Origin: an uncultured Poribacteria bacterium
Lineage (GTDB): Bacteria > Poribacteria > WGA-4E > WGA-3G
Length of the DNA stretch: 64,000 nt
Assembly (NCBI GenBank): GCA_951813545.1
Contig: OX638352.1
Location: 1,860,001-1,924,000, forward strand
Direction: 5' to 3'
The position numbers and the translations under genes are program-made. Shown piece by piece: positions 8,612-16,985 of this stretch; position 1 is the stretch's first letter, and each line of letters opens with the position of its first letter. The notes beneath the pieces were generated by a model. It did no database searches, was not told the DNA's origin, and saw nothing but the letters and a program-made list of their open reading frames with translations.

Positions 8612-9521
8612 TATAGTGTCTATTAGAATTAAAGAGACATTTTTTTCATTTTGTAATAGAATGTGTCTATTATGGCATATTCAACAGATTTACGCAAACG
8701 CGTTTTAGATTTTATTGAAGCCGGCGGGAAAAAAGCCGAAGCCGCCCGTCGTTTTTCCGTGGAGCGTTCAACGATTTATAGATGGTTAGCTGCTGAAGAC
8801 CCGTTTGCGACCCAAAAACCGGGTCCCAAAAACATGAGAGTGCTTGACGAGGCAGCACTGAAAAAACATGTCGCCGATTTTCCAGACTTGACGCAAAACG
8901 AGCGGGCCTCACATTTCGGTGTTTCAGAGTCTTCTATAGCTTATGGGCTGCGCAAACTCGGTATCAGACGAAAAAAAAAACAATCGGATATAAGGAGCGG
9001 TGCGATGAGAAACGTCAAGTCTACCTTCAAGCACTCGCCGAGAAACACACCGCTGGAAAAAAGATAGCTTATGTTGATGAATGCGGTTTTCGTGCTGAGA
9101 GTTATAGACGTCATGGCTACGCTCGGAAAGGTGAATGTGTTTTAGGTTTGATCTCAGGCAGAAGGACACGAACGACGACGTTGGTCGCTGCGCGTATCGG
9201 TTCAACTTTTACGGCACCTTGTTTGTTTGATGGAAGCTGCGATGCTGCGTGTTTCAACGCATGGCTTGAAGCCTATTTATGTCCACGGCTGTCTGTCTCA
9301 GATGTCGTTGTTCTTGATAATGCGAAGATTCACAAGACGCATCGGACTCGTGAGTTGATAGAAGCATCGGGCGCAGAAGTATTGTTTTTGCCACCTTATT
9401 CACCCGACTACAATCCGATTGAACACGACTTTGCCAATATCAAACGTCTCAGAGAATACAATGCTGATATAACCATTGATGAAGTTATAAACTTGTATCA
9501 TTAATTCTAAAGTTTACTATA
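8612..9521 (+). mobile_element. IS630-family insertion sequence
   Basis: About 910 bp. The left end starts TATAGTGTCTATTAG and the right end, read inward, starts TATAGTAAACTTTAG, giving imperfect inverted repeats with TA at the outside as expected for IS630/Tc1-type elements that target TA. It contains a single transposase split by a -1 shift. The ends match those of the 118-136 bp MITE-like elements elsewhere in the window. Confidence 0.8.
8672..9504 (+). CDS. IS630 transposase, read through a -1 frameshift
   Basis: The first part (8672-about 8980) starts MAYSTDLRKRVLDF and carries a helix-turn-helix (KAEAARRFSVERSTIYRWL). A run of ten A at 8971-8980 lies where the frame must slip back by one to continue as TIGYKERCDEKRQVYL into the DDE domain: D in YVDECGF, D in VLDNAKIHK and E in DYNPIEHDFANIK. 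The second frame has no ATG near the junction. Such A-runs are known slippage sites in IS630 relatives, so this is probably programmed frameshifting rather than decay. An upstream GTG at 8663 is in frame, but the ATG at 8672 gives the family's usual start. Confidence 0.85.
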
Positions 9522-9632
9522 ACGTGAGTTCGACTTAAGAGTTTACTGGATAAAACAGAAACTCGGTTCTGTATCTTGATTTTTTCAATGTAATGCTTCT
9601 ATAATGCCCGGATACCCTAAGTTTATTGGAAC

Positions 9633-9720
9633 AGGACTTACGCAGCTTCCTCGCTGGCGAGGTTTCAAACCTCGCCAGCGGCGTGTGGTAGTTGCTGTTT
9701 AAGAAAATTGCGTAAGTCCT
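9633..9720. repeat. MITE-like element, type 2 (88 bp)
   Basis: Terminal inverted repeats AGGACTTACGCA and TGCGTAAGTCCT flank the palindromic core GGCGAGGTTTCAAACCTCGC. Related copies are at 11372-11454, 25375-25467 and 52100-52207. The core hairpin could also act as a weak terminator. Confidence 0.75.
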
Positions 9721-9793
9721 AAAAAATTGTCGTGTTAATTGGTTCTCTGTTGATTGTATGGTTGGAGATCCCTCACTATAGGAAACAAAACGC

Positions 9794-9822
9794 TTTACAT
9801 TCCCCTCAATAGCGTGTATAAT
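9794..9822 (+). promoter_or_regulatory. Sigma-70 promoter for purB
   Basis: TTTACA at 9794-9799 and TATAAT at 9817-9822 are separated by exactly 17 bases, one mismatch from consensus. The start codon lies about 60 bases downstream. Confidence 0.75.
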
Positions 9823-9882
9823 TGGAAATAAAAACAACGATGAAGGAGTGGTGTTTTCCCACTCTAATGGAGAAGATATTTT

Positions 9883-11286
9883 ATGGAACTTTACGAAGCC
9901 GTCAGTCCACTGGATTTTAGATACTACGGCAGTGATCCGGATTTTATGAAACGGTTGCTGCCTTACGTCTCTGAGGCAGGTTACGTCACATATCAGGCGA
10001 AGGTGGAGGCGGCGTTGGTACGCACCTTGGCAAACTATGGTGTCTGCGATTCTGCTATCGCTGATGAGGTGGAAGCGGCAGTGGACCTCGTAACAGCAGA
10101 AGAGGTTTACGAAGAGCAGTCTCGCATTCGACATAACATCCGTTCGCTCGTCAATGTGATTCGACGGAAGATTAGCCCCGAAGCGCGCCCTTATGTCCAT
10201 CTGTTCGCCACCTCTGCGGATATCTTAGATACCGCCACTGCGTTACGGTTTAAAGCACTCACGGAAAACGTCATCATTCCCGATTTGGTTGCTTTGGAGC
10301 AGCAATTGATTGCCCTGGCGCGCGAACATGCGGGAACGGTACAAATTGGTAGGACACACGGTCAACACGCAGAACCGACAACATTTGGCTATTCACTGGC
10401 ACTCTATATCAGCCGCCTCGGCACTCGAATTGAAGATATTCATAAAGCAGGGCAAAACCTCCGTGGGCAATTTTCAGGAGCAGTCGGCGCGTTTAACGGA
10501 CTTACGCTGATTCATGAGCATCCAGAGCAGATCGAGGCGGATTTTCTTGCACTGCTCGGTTTGAAACCGTCGGATACACATACCTCAACCCAGTGTGTGG
10601 AACCGGAATTTATCTCTGATTTGGCATATCAGATTACGGCGGCTTACACAGTGCTTGCGAACTTCGCAGACGACATGCGACACCTCTATCGCACCGAAAT
10701 CGCTGAGGTCGGCAGGAAATACAATCCGCAATTGGTAGGTTCATCAACGATGCCACACAAAGTAAATCCAGAGGCTTACGAGAACATCAAAAGTTTGTGG
10801 AAGGCGTTTGTGCCACGTATGCAGACCATTTTCATGGACAGCATTTTAGAGCATCAACGCGATCTGACGAATTCGGCATCAAGCCGTTTTTTAACAGAAC
10901 TACTTACAGCATTTGATTATTCTATCTATCGGCTTCGGCGTGCGCTGGAGGAGATGGATGTGAAGGCAGATAACATGCGGCACAACCTTGCCCTGAGCGC
11001 AGAGGATACGATCGCAGAACCCATCTATTTGTTGATGGCGTATTACGGGTTTCCCGATGCTTATGACCACACCCGAAAATTGATAGGACAGGTGCATCAG
11101 ACAGGAAAGAGTTTGACGGCGTTATTGTGGGAAGATGAAACGTTTCGTCCATTCCTCGACAAACTAACAGAACCACAGCGTGAGGCATTACGAGATCCAA
11201 CAAATTATATTGGTGCCTCGGTGCGACGTACCCACGCGACATGTGACGAATGGGAAAAAAGGATTTTAAATTTACCTTGCGGTTAA
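9883..11286 (+). CDS. purB: Adenylosuccinate lyase
   Basis: 467 residues, fumarase/aspartase superfamily. It would cleave SAICAR and adenylosuccinate, releasing fumarate, in purine synthesis. The signature GSSTMPHKVNPE lies near residues 287-298; GRTHGQHAEPTTFG carries the catalytic His of the second conserved region. The C-terminal part fits the PurB family (ENLAL-like region reads RHNLALSAEDTIAEPI). A close relative, argininosuccinate or 3-carboxymuconate lyase, is less likely. The last eight codons (RILNLPCG) are supplied by an inverted copy of the leader repeat at 11262-11356, so the native C-terminus has been replaced by repeat sequence. Confidence 0.85.
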   Translation: MELYEAVSPLDFRYYGSDPDFMKRLLPYVSEAGYVTYQAKVEAALVRTLANYGVCDSAIADEVEAAVDLVTAEEVYEEQSRIRHNIRSLVNVIRRKISPEARPYVHLFATSADILDTATALRFKALTENVIIPDLVALEQQLIALAREHAGTVQIGRTHGQHAEPTTFGYSLALYISRLGTRIEDIHKAGQNLRGQFSGAVGAFNGLTLIHEHPEQIEADFLALLGLKPSDTHTSTQCVEPEFISDLAYQITAAYTVLANFADDMRHLYRTEIAEVGRKYNPQLVGSSTMPHKVNPEAYENIKSLWKAFVPRMQTIFMDSILEHQRDLTNSASSRFLTELLTAFDYSIYRLRRALEEMDVKADNMRHNLALSAEDTIAEPIYLLMAYYGFPDAYDHTRKLIGQVHQTGKSLTALLWEDETFRPFLDKLTEPQREALRDPTNYIGASVRRTHATCDEWEKRILNLPCG

Positions 11287-11356
11287 ACTTCGTGCGTTTA
11301 GACTTTTGCGGGCATTTCTTAAATCCGCACTCCACTTCGTTACGTGCTACCGGTTT
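11262..11356 (-). repeat. Leader repeat, inverted copy overlapping the purB 3' end
   Basis: Read on the minus strand it contains CACGTAACGAAGTGGAGTGC and ends AACCGCAAGGTAAATTT, matching the leader repeats before the genes at 11613, 60483 and 59547. Here it faces no start codon. It encodes the end of PurB including its stop codon. Confidence 0.65.
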
Positions 11357-11371
11357 TGAAACTTTTTAGAT

Positions 11372-11454
11372 AGGATTCACACAATATCACGGACCATTAC
11401 CACGCGATGGGTCTTTCCTGGAAACCGCACCTACCAATGCATTGTGTAAGTCCT
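11372..11454. repeat. MITE-like element, type 2, diverged (83 bp)
   Basis: Ends AGGATTCACACAAT and ATTGTGTAAGTCCT form imperfect inverted repeats like the element at 9633-9720, but the usual GGCGAGG palindrome in the core is absent. Confidence 0.5.
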
Positions 11455-11518
11455 ATTATCAGCGTTCGTCTTGAAGTAACGCCTACATTATCCAACTTGC
11501 GCAGAATCTTAAACCTAA

Positions 11519-11612
11519 TCGCGTAGTCCGTAACGTAGTGGAGGACGGCTCTACGGAAATGAACGTCAAATCCCAGATCCCGCCTCACCGAATCGCAAGG
11601 AAAAATTAAAAA
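11519..11612 (+). repeat. Leader repeat carrying the ribosome-binding site of the next gene
   Basis: Contains GCGTAGTCCGTAACGTAGTG and GAGGACGG near its start and ends CGAATCGCAAGG plus an A-rich run that abuts the ATG at 11613. AAGGA in this conserved end is the ribosome-binding site. The copy before prcA (60486-60580) is nearly identical in its first 30 bases. Confidence 0.7.
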
Positions 11613-12968
11613 ATGTTTGATATTACTTACTTAGGACGGCGATGTTTCCGTTTCATCAGACGTTATCCACGCACGTGGACAATAGTTGGCTTTCTGCTGA
11701 TCTTCGGTATCGGTATTCGGTTAGGACAGACAGTTCAGTTCAGCAAAATAACCGATTATTTCCGTTCCTTTGCGGATCCCGAGCGGACGGATGTAACAAA
11801 ATCCGTTGCGCGGGGAATTGTACACCGACAGATACAAGACAACGGTGTGCTAACGAACATCCTTGCGGTATCACCAGATGGGGTGGAAATCCGCCCATCC
11901 CGTGCGCTGAGTGCAGGTATCGGGACAGAATCGTTGGTATCGCTTGCACGGCGGCACAAGGCACTTGCTGCGATAAATGGCGGTTTCTTTGAGATGGCGG
12001 GTACATTACGTGGAGAGTCTGTCGGTGCGTTGAAGATTGAAGGTGAATGGGTCAGTGAACCGGAACAAGGCAGGGCGGTGATTGGACTCCGAACTGTTGA
12101 CGGAAAAATCGAAGCGTACATCGACCGGATTGCCCTACGACAAGAACTCGTCTTACAGGACGGAAGCACATTGCCAATTGACGGTATGAACCGGGAACGT
12201 GGCAGCAACGAATTGGTGATTTATCGTCCGCATTTTCATGTCGTTACATTAACAATGCCGGATGGCGCAGAAGTTGTTGTGAGAAACGGAAAGGTGACCG
12301 GTATCCACAATGGACAAGGGAGTTCGCGTATTCCAGCAGACGGTTATATTCTTTCTGCAAGCGGTAAGAAACGCGGTGAACTCCTATCACATATAACAGA
12401 AGGTGATACCGTTCAGATTCGTGAGACAGTAATCCCAGAACGCGTTGGAGACAGTGATTTATGGGCAAGCTTCGCACATATTGTCGGCGGCGGTCCGTTG
12501 TTACTGCAGGATGGCTTTGCCCCTTCAACGGAATCCTACGAACGTGAGGGATTTGATCAAGCATTTCATAGTTTTTGGCATCCACGCACGGCAATCGGTA
12601 AAAAGACAGATGGCACTCTTCTCTTCGTGACAATAACGGCAGCAGGGACAGGTGTTCGACGGGGTGTTATGCTACCGCGGCTTGCCGAACTCTTTCTGGA
12701 ATGGGGTGCAACGGATGCGCTTAATCTTGATGGCGGTGGTTCATCAATGTTAGTCATTCGGGACGAGATCGTGAGTGTTAAACAGGAGGATCCCACTACG
12801 CCGGAATCTAAAGATGGCGTGGAATCACCTCGTCGCGATAAACGTCAGCCGAAAAAGGCGCGATTAGAGAAGAACGTAAAGACTGCTCTCGGGAATCGTC
12901 GGGTTCGCCCGATGCCGAGCCAACAGGGACGCGCAATTTCGGATGCGATCTTGATTTTTCAACGTTAA
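11613..12968 (+). CDS. Membrane-anchored phosphodiester glycosidase (NAGPA) domain protein
   Basis: 451 residues. An N-terminal membrane segment (TWTIVGFLLIFGIGIRLG, about residues 22-40) acts as anchor or signal; the rest would be outside the cytoplasm. The NAGPA/DUF2233 domain is recognised by AINGGFFEM near residue 119, WHPRTAIGKKTDGTLLFVT near 322 and the closing ATDALNLDGGGSSMLVI near 370, where the conserved DGGGSS lies. Related proteins remove or transfer sugars on phosphodiester-linked glycans. The C-terminal about 60 residues are basic, low complexity (RRDKRQPKKARLEK). Translation uses the leader repeat just upstream. Confidence 0.8.
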   Translation: MFDITYLGRRCFRFIRRYPRTWTIVGFLLIFGIGIRLGQTVQFSKITDYFRSFADPERTDVTKSVARGIVHRQIQDNGVLTNILAVSPDGVEIRPSRALSAGIGTESLVSLARRHKALAAINGGFFEMAGTLRGESVGALKIEGEWVSEPEQGRAVIGLRTVDGKIEAYIDRIALRQELVLQDGSTLPIDGMNRERGSNELVIYRPHFHVVTLTMPDGAEVVVRNGKVTGIHNGQGSSRIPADGYILSASGKKRGELLSHITEGDTVQIRETVIPERVGDSDLWASFAHIVGGGPLLLQDGFAPSTESYEREGFDQAFHSFWHPRTAIGKKTDGTLLFVTITAAGTGVRRGVMLPRLAELFLEWGATDALNLDGGGSSMLVIRDEIVSVKQEDPTTPESKDGVESPRRDKRQPKKARLEKNVKTALGNRRVRPMPSQQGRAISDAILIFQR

Positions 12969-13029
12969 GAATATATAGAAATTCTCTTACCAGCCGAATT
13001 CAACTCTCTTGTAACTTCACGCACCGATC

Positions 13030-13084
13030 GGTAAAAATTACCCTATTCTACAGGTAAAAATTACCCTATTCGGTAAATTTTACC
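13030..13084 (+). promoter_or_regulatory. Three palindromic operator sites upstream of a sigma-54 promoter
   Basis: GGTAAAAATTACC at 13030-13042 and 13053-13065, and GGTAAATTTTACC at 13072-13084, are near-perfect 13-bp palindromes spaced 23 and 19 bases. They lie about 46 bases upstream of the -24 box. Their position fits enhancer-type sites for a sigma-54 activator such as the one encoded at 25779. Confidence 0.7.
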
Positions 13085-13129
13085 CATTCGTAAAACGGCT
13101 CTATCCGCTAACAGTGCGATTTCTGACAT

Positions 13130-13145
13130 TGGCACGAAACTTGCT
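13130..13145 (+). promoter_or_regulatory. Sigma-54 (-24/-12) promoter
   Basis: TGGCACG-AAAC-TTGCT matches the sigma-54 consensus at every conserved position. It is oriented toward the gene at 13216 and is the only such match I noticed in the window. Confidence 0.85.
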
Positions 13146-13215
13146 ATTGGGTTAAGCGATGGAACGCCTAAATGCGAAATTGAAATAGATTAAAATACGG
13201 TGTGAGGTGACCTTG

Positions 13216-14595
13216 TTGAAAAAAGTGTTCTTTATTTTACCGATTTTTGCAGTGATTGGATATTTCTCGCTGCTGGCGCTGAGTTCAACATCAATGCGTC
13301 CGGCAACAACAGAATCTCTTCCTGACTTCACCTTGGTAGTCAGCGGTCAGGAATTGGGTTACCTTGAACCGTGTGGATGTGCTGAAGGACAGATCGGAGG
13401 GTTTCCTCGCCGGGATAGCGTGCTCCTCCAACTCACCAGTGGTGGTAAAAACTTACTACGGGTTGCTAACGGCAATCTGATTTCTGACGCGGGACGGCAA
13501 TCAGAATTGAAGGCAGAGATCGGATTTACTGCCCTTAAAGAGATGGAATACGCCGCCTTTAACGTTGGACCGCGCGATTTACTTTTAGGGATAGAGCAGT
13601 TAAATTATTTCTCAAATACCTCTGGAATTCCTTTTTTATCGGCAAATCTATTTCAAGGTGAAGCGCGTGTGTTTCAACCGTTTGTACTTCACTCCGTGCA
13701 TCTTAAAGATTCACAAAAGCAAGTGGCAATTATTGGAATTATCTCTCAACAATTTGAAATATACGCTGAAAACGCAAGTGCGGATTTGATATTGAAAGCC
13801 CCAGAGAACGTGCTGAAAGAACTTATTCCGCAACTTTCCTCTGAGTGTGAATTCATCGTCTTGCTGGTACATGCCGGTATTGATGAAGCAACCGCATTGG
13901 CGAAGGTGTTTCCGCAAATTGATGTTATAATCGTTGGGGATGAACAGTCGGAAGCACTTAGAGAACCTGTTTCTGTTGCGGATACGGTTTTACTCAATCC
14001 CGGCACAAAGGGCAAAGCGTTAGGGATGCTTGACATTCAGTGGGATAAGGGGGAAGAGAGAACAGATTCTCACTTTCAGTTGCTAACACTTTCGGAGCGA
14101 ACCCCTGACTCGCCTCGGATGATGGATCTGCTGTTCATGTACCAACAGATGCTTGCAGCTGAAAATCTGAGCGAGGAAGTGGAACGAGAAATTCCCTCAA
14201 CTGGCGGAATGTATGCCGGGAATGCGAGTTGTAAAACGTGTCACGTTTCTGAATACGCCAGTTGGAAAAAAACAAAGCATTCTCACGCGTATCACACGCT
14301 TGTTGAAAAAGGGCATGAAAATGACCCTGATTGTCTGACGTGTCATACGGTAGGGTTCGGGTTTCAGACCGGTTTTATCAACGAACCTCAAACCCCGACG
14401 TTAGCGGATGTGGGTTGTGAAAATTGCCACGGTGTTGGTGGAAATCACGCTAAAAATCCGCAGCCTGGATATGGAAAGGTGACGAAGGCGAATTGTTTGA
14501 CGTGCCACACATCCGAAAATAGCCCGAATTTTGATTATGATGTCTATTTTCCGAAGATTCTGCATGAGGCGATGAAAGCAATCACGACAGAATAG
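13216..14595 (+). CDS. Secreted tetraheme cytochrome c with N-terminal nucleotidase-like domain
   Basis: About 459 residues. A TTG at 13216 is preferred because GAGGTG at 13204-13209 is its ribosome-binding site; a GTG at 13207 would overlap it. A signal or anchor segment comes first. Residues about 40-290 resemble the metallophosphatase/5'-nucleotidase-like domain (EPCGCAEGQIGGFPRR, NVGPRDLLLG, FIVLLVHAG, DVIIVGDEQ), though the classic metal ligands look partly replaced. The C-terminal third has four c-type heme motifs: CKTCH, CLTCH, CENCH, CLTCH, resembling cytochrome c-554 proteins. It would work in the periplasm in electron transfer. First gene after the sigma-54 promoter; a lipoprotein gene follows after 11 bases. 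Confidence 0.85.
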   Translation: MKKVFFILPIFAVIGYFSLLALSSTSMRPATTESLPDFTLVVSGQELGYLEPCGCAEGQIGGFPRRDSVLLQLTSGGKNLLRVANGNLISDAGRQSELKAEIGFTALKEMEYAAFNVGPRDLLLGIEQLNYFSNTSGIPFLSANLFQGEARVFQPFVLHSVHLKDSQKQVAIIGIISQQFEIYAENASADLILKAPENVLKELIPQLSSECEFIVLLVHAGIDEATALAKVFPQIDVIIVGDEQSEALREPVSVADTVLLNPGTKGKALGMLDIQWDKGEERTDSHFQLLTLSERTPDSPRMMDLLFMYQQMLAAENLSEEVEREIPSTGGMYAGNASCKTCHVSEYASWKKTKHSHAYHTLVEKGHENDPDCLTCHTVGFGFQTGFINEPQTPTLADVGCENCHGVGGNHAKNPQPGYGKVTKANCLTCHTSENSPNFDYDVYFPKILHEAMKAITTE

Positions 14596-14606
14596 GAGAA
14601 AAAACG

Positions 14607-16040
14607 ATGAAAAAAGTTTTTGCTACATCAATTTTTCCGTTCATGACGGTGATGCTCCTACTTTCTGTTATTCACATAGGGTGCAGTTCAAGGCATCTTG
14701 ATGAAAATCAGCCGAACATTCTTGAGCAGCCTGAAAAAAACGCACCTGAGCAGCGTCAAAAGACGGCTACCTCTGCAAAACCCAAAGAGACGAGCATTTT
14801 CAGTGTGATAGAGATCGAAGATGTCGAATATCCGACACTCCCGGTTTCTATTCATCTTCCCTTTGGTGTCCGCCCAAACAATACGGTCTGCCTCACAGAA
14901 AAACACGCATACTTGACGACCGAAAGGCACTTGCATGTTATTGATATTTCTATCCCGCAACGTCCGTCCTATCTGACATCCCTTCCGCTCGGCGATGTCA
15001 TCGGTAAGGCACTGATCGCTGGACCCTATGTGGTTGTCTCAGGAAAAAAACAGTTGTATCTCGTTAATATAGAGCAACCCTTGCACCCCGTGCTTGAATC
15101 TACCTTGCATTTACCCGATCAAAATGCCATTAAGGACTTTGATGTTAGCGGATCTCACCTCTATGTTATGAGTGCGAATGACACCCTATACGTTTTTTCC
15201 ATAGATTTCGGACAGGCGCGCTTTGTCAAAACTATTGAACTGGAAAATTTCGGACAGGCGCGACTCATCAAAACTATTGAACTGGAGAAACGCTGGTGGT
15301 TGCTAAGTCTGAAACCCGGCAGCCCTGAAGTGGAACAGATCCCACTCCCGACTTCAAACACTTTTCCCGAAGAACTCTGGGACCCACTCCCGGAAGAACG
15401 CTGGGAACCACTCCTGTCTGAACGCCAGTTTTTACAACTCCGCAGCAGCAAACAGGAGAAAGTTCGCGCATCGTCGATTTTTCTGGTAATGGAGTGGCTG
15501 AGAGACCCAACATACGATCTGTTCAGTTTTGATACATACCGCAGCTTTGATGATCCTTTCGGGGATGATCCTCTCACGACAAGCCCAATTATAGTTTATC
15601 ATAACTTGGCGTTGGATTTTCGCAAGTATCTCACCGTGACTGGGCAAAAGACCCTCACTCGCAGCATTCCCGCACGTGCGTATTCGGTTGCAAACGGAAA
15701 GATGCAGGAAATCCTCCCAGTGCCATCGAGCGAGACGATAGACGTTGAAGCCAAACGATTAAAACAATTAATAGGACCTGTCACAGATTTTCAAGTTTCT
15801 GGGAATCGACTTTACATCGTCACCGCAAACGGGTTCTTTTCTATTATACCTATTATCAGCGATTATTATCAGCGATTATACTATAGAGAAGAGAGCATGA
15901 AAAATAAATGGAGTCAATTGAATAACGGAGAGATACGTCTATTTTTACCGTTTCTGGCAAGCCTCCCGATAAGTCTGGCGGTCGGTGAAGGTGAACATTA
16001 TGCGTATGTGTTATCTCATCCGGAAGATTCACAAAGATGA
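14607..16040 (+). CDS. Lipoprotein with beta-propeller-like repeats (LVIVD-like)
   Basis: 477 residues with a lipobox at VIHIGC near residue 26. The region after the linker reads HAYLTTERHLHVIDISIPQ and AGPYVVVSGKKQLYLVNIEQP, typical of LVIVD-type propeller blades in outer-membrane-associated lipoproteins. A 14-residue stretch (FGQARFVKTIELEN) is duplicated in tandem near residue 205. It starts 11 bases after the tetraheme protein and has AGGAG before its ATG, so it should share the sigma-54 promoter. It may hold a partner at the outer membrane; no enzyme motif is visible. Confidence 0.75.
   Translation: MKKVFATSIFPFMTVMLLLSVIHIGCSSRHLDENQPNILEQPEKNAPEQRQKTATSAKPKETSIFSVIEIEDVEYPTLPVSIHLPFGVRPNNTVCLTEKHAYLTTERHLHVIDISIPQRPSYLTSLPLGDVIGKALIAGPYVVVSGKKQLYLVNIEQPLHPVLESTLHLPDQNAIKDFDVSGSHLYVMSANDTLYVFSIDFGQARFVKTIELENFGQARLIKTIELEKRWWLLSLKPGSPEVEQIPLPTSNTFPEELWDPLPEERWEPLLSERQFLQLRSSKQEKVRASSIFLVMEWLRDPTYDLFSFDTYRSFDDPFGDDPLTTSPIIVYHNLALDFRKYLTVTGQKTLTRSIPARAYSVANGKMQEILPVPSSETIDVEAKRLKQLIGPVTDFQVSGNRLYIVTANGFFSIIPIISDYYQRLYYREESMKNKWSQLNNGEIRLFLPFLASLPISLAVGEGEHYAYVLSHPEDSQR
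15206..15289 (+). repeat. 42-bp tandem duplication inside the lipoprotein gene
   Basis: Two 42-bp units beginning TTTCGGACAGGCGCG at 15206 and 15248 keep the reading frame and add 14 residues. The copies differ at only a few bases, so the duplication is fairly recent. Confidence 0.8.
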
Positions 16041-16205
16041 AACTGCAACTCCGAACCTCTTTATAGAACGTCTATATAGAATATAGATGCCTCGGCAAGA
16101 ATATCGAGAATCGCAGCAAGGTTGAGAGATATTGCGATTGAACGCTTGTGATAGTCTATCCTTTGTAACCCTTGCTTTCGCGGAAAGATCTCCGATGCTT
16201 TTGCT

Positions 16206-16271
16206 CGGTCCATACGGACCGCACTCAACCGGCTGTGCCGGTAACACTTGGGGAAAGCCAATGCTTTTCCC
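16206..16271. other. Cluster of three hairpins in a 317-base gap
   Basis: CGGTCC/GGACCG at 16206-16221, ACCGGC/GCCGGT at 16228-16242 and GGGAAAG/CTTTTCCC at 16250-16271 follow one another between two genes. They may end the upstream transcript or fold a leader for the gene at 16358. No coding region is seen in 16041-16357. Confidence 0.45.
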
Positions 16272-16326
16272 ACAAATACCCCGAGTTGATCACACTGTCG
16301 TATATCAACTCACTGTTAACAATCCA

Positions 16327-16344
16327 CCTATAGAATTCTATAGG
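16327..16344 (+). promoter_or_regulatory. Perfect 18-bp palindrome before the Cys-rich protein gene
   Basis: CCTATAGAATTCTATAGG is a perfect palindrome ending five bases before the AAGGAG ribosome-binding site. A dimeric repressor binding there, or an RNA hairpin, could control the gene at 16358 and the genes behind it. Confidence 0.5.
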
Positions 16345-16357
16345 TCGTAAGGAGAAT

Positions 16358-16750
16358 ATGATGCAACATAAATTTTGGTTTTCCTATCTCGCTTTAGTTT
16401 TACTTTTATCGGGGTTGGCTTATGTCGCTATCTCCGATGATACCGATGTACCCTTGGCACTTTCTGACTCGGAGATGGCCGTATTACACGCAACTGGTAC
16501 GAATGAGAAGTGCTGGGACTTCAGGCCTGGCTGCAATACTTCCTCGTGTGACCCCACATATTACGATGGACGTAAAAGACGGGCACTCAATATCAGAAAG
16601 TGCTATACGAAAACAGGCTATATCTGTAGATCGGCCGGCCTGTCAAATGCCCAAGAATCGTGTGTGGTTACGCTTTATACAAATCACTGTCAAGATAAAG
16701 GCAGGACCTATCGAGAAAGGACCTATGACTGCGTGGATGAGCAAATGTGA
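16358..16750 (+). CDS. Small Cys-rich secreted protein
   Basis: 130 residues from the first ATG; the second ATG (16361) has better spacing to AAGGAG. An N-terminal hydrophobic segment (WFSYLALVLLLSGLAYVAI) serves as signal peptide or anchor. The outside part has eight Cys (CWDFRPGC, SSC, KCYTKTGYIC, SCVV, HC, YDC), which suggests four disulfides. I do not recognise the family. It opens an envelope cluster that includes a C39-like protease-fold protein and an oligosaccharyltransferase-like protein, so it may be their substrate, but that is a guess. Confidence 0.65.
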   Translation: MMQHKFWFSYLALVLLLSGLAYVAISDDTDVPLALSDSEMAVLHATGTNEKCWDFRPGCNTSSCDPTYYDGRKRRALNIRKCYTKTGYICRSAGLSNAQESCVVTLYTNHCQDKGRTYRERTYDCVDEQM

Positions 16751-16985
16751 CTTGACTGACATGAGCCACCGGTAAAAGGTTCTAAGTCTATGTAGACGGT
16801 ACCCTGTTCAGAAATTGCGTCAAGTCTATTTAAGTCCGTACGGGATACTTATAAGACTTTCCCGCTTTTTCTGAGCAGTGGGATACTGAAAAAGGGAAGA
16901 GTCCCAACCCTTCGAGTCGGTAACTTTGCCTCCACCGGTAACAGGCAATAACAGGTTATCGCTTCAGACCACAGAGGAGTTGCTG

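Noticed and set aside
8672..9504. IS630 transposase as a pseudogene
   Set aside because: The break falls exactly on an A10 run and both parts keep all family residues, so programmed frameshifting is more likely than decay.
9535..10200. 221-codon minus-strand frame
   Set aside because: It overlaps the well-supported start of purB, its promoter and a MITE; the translation has no recognisable pattern.
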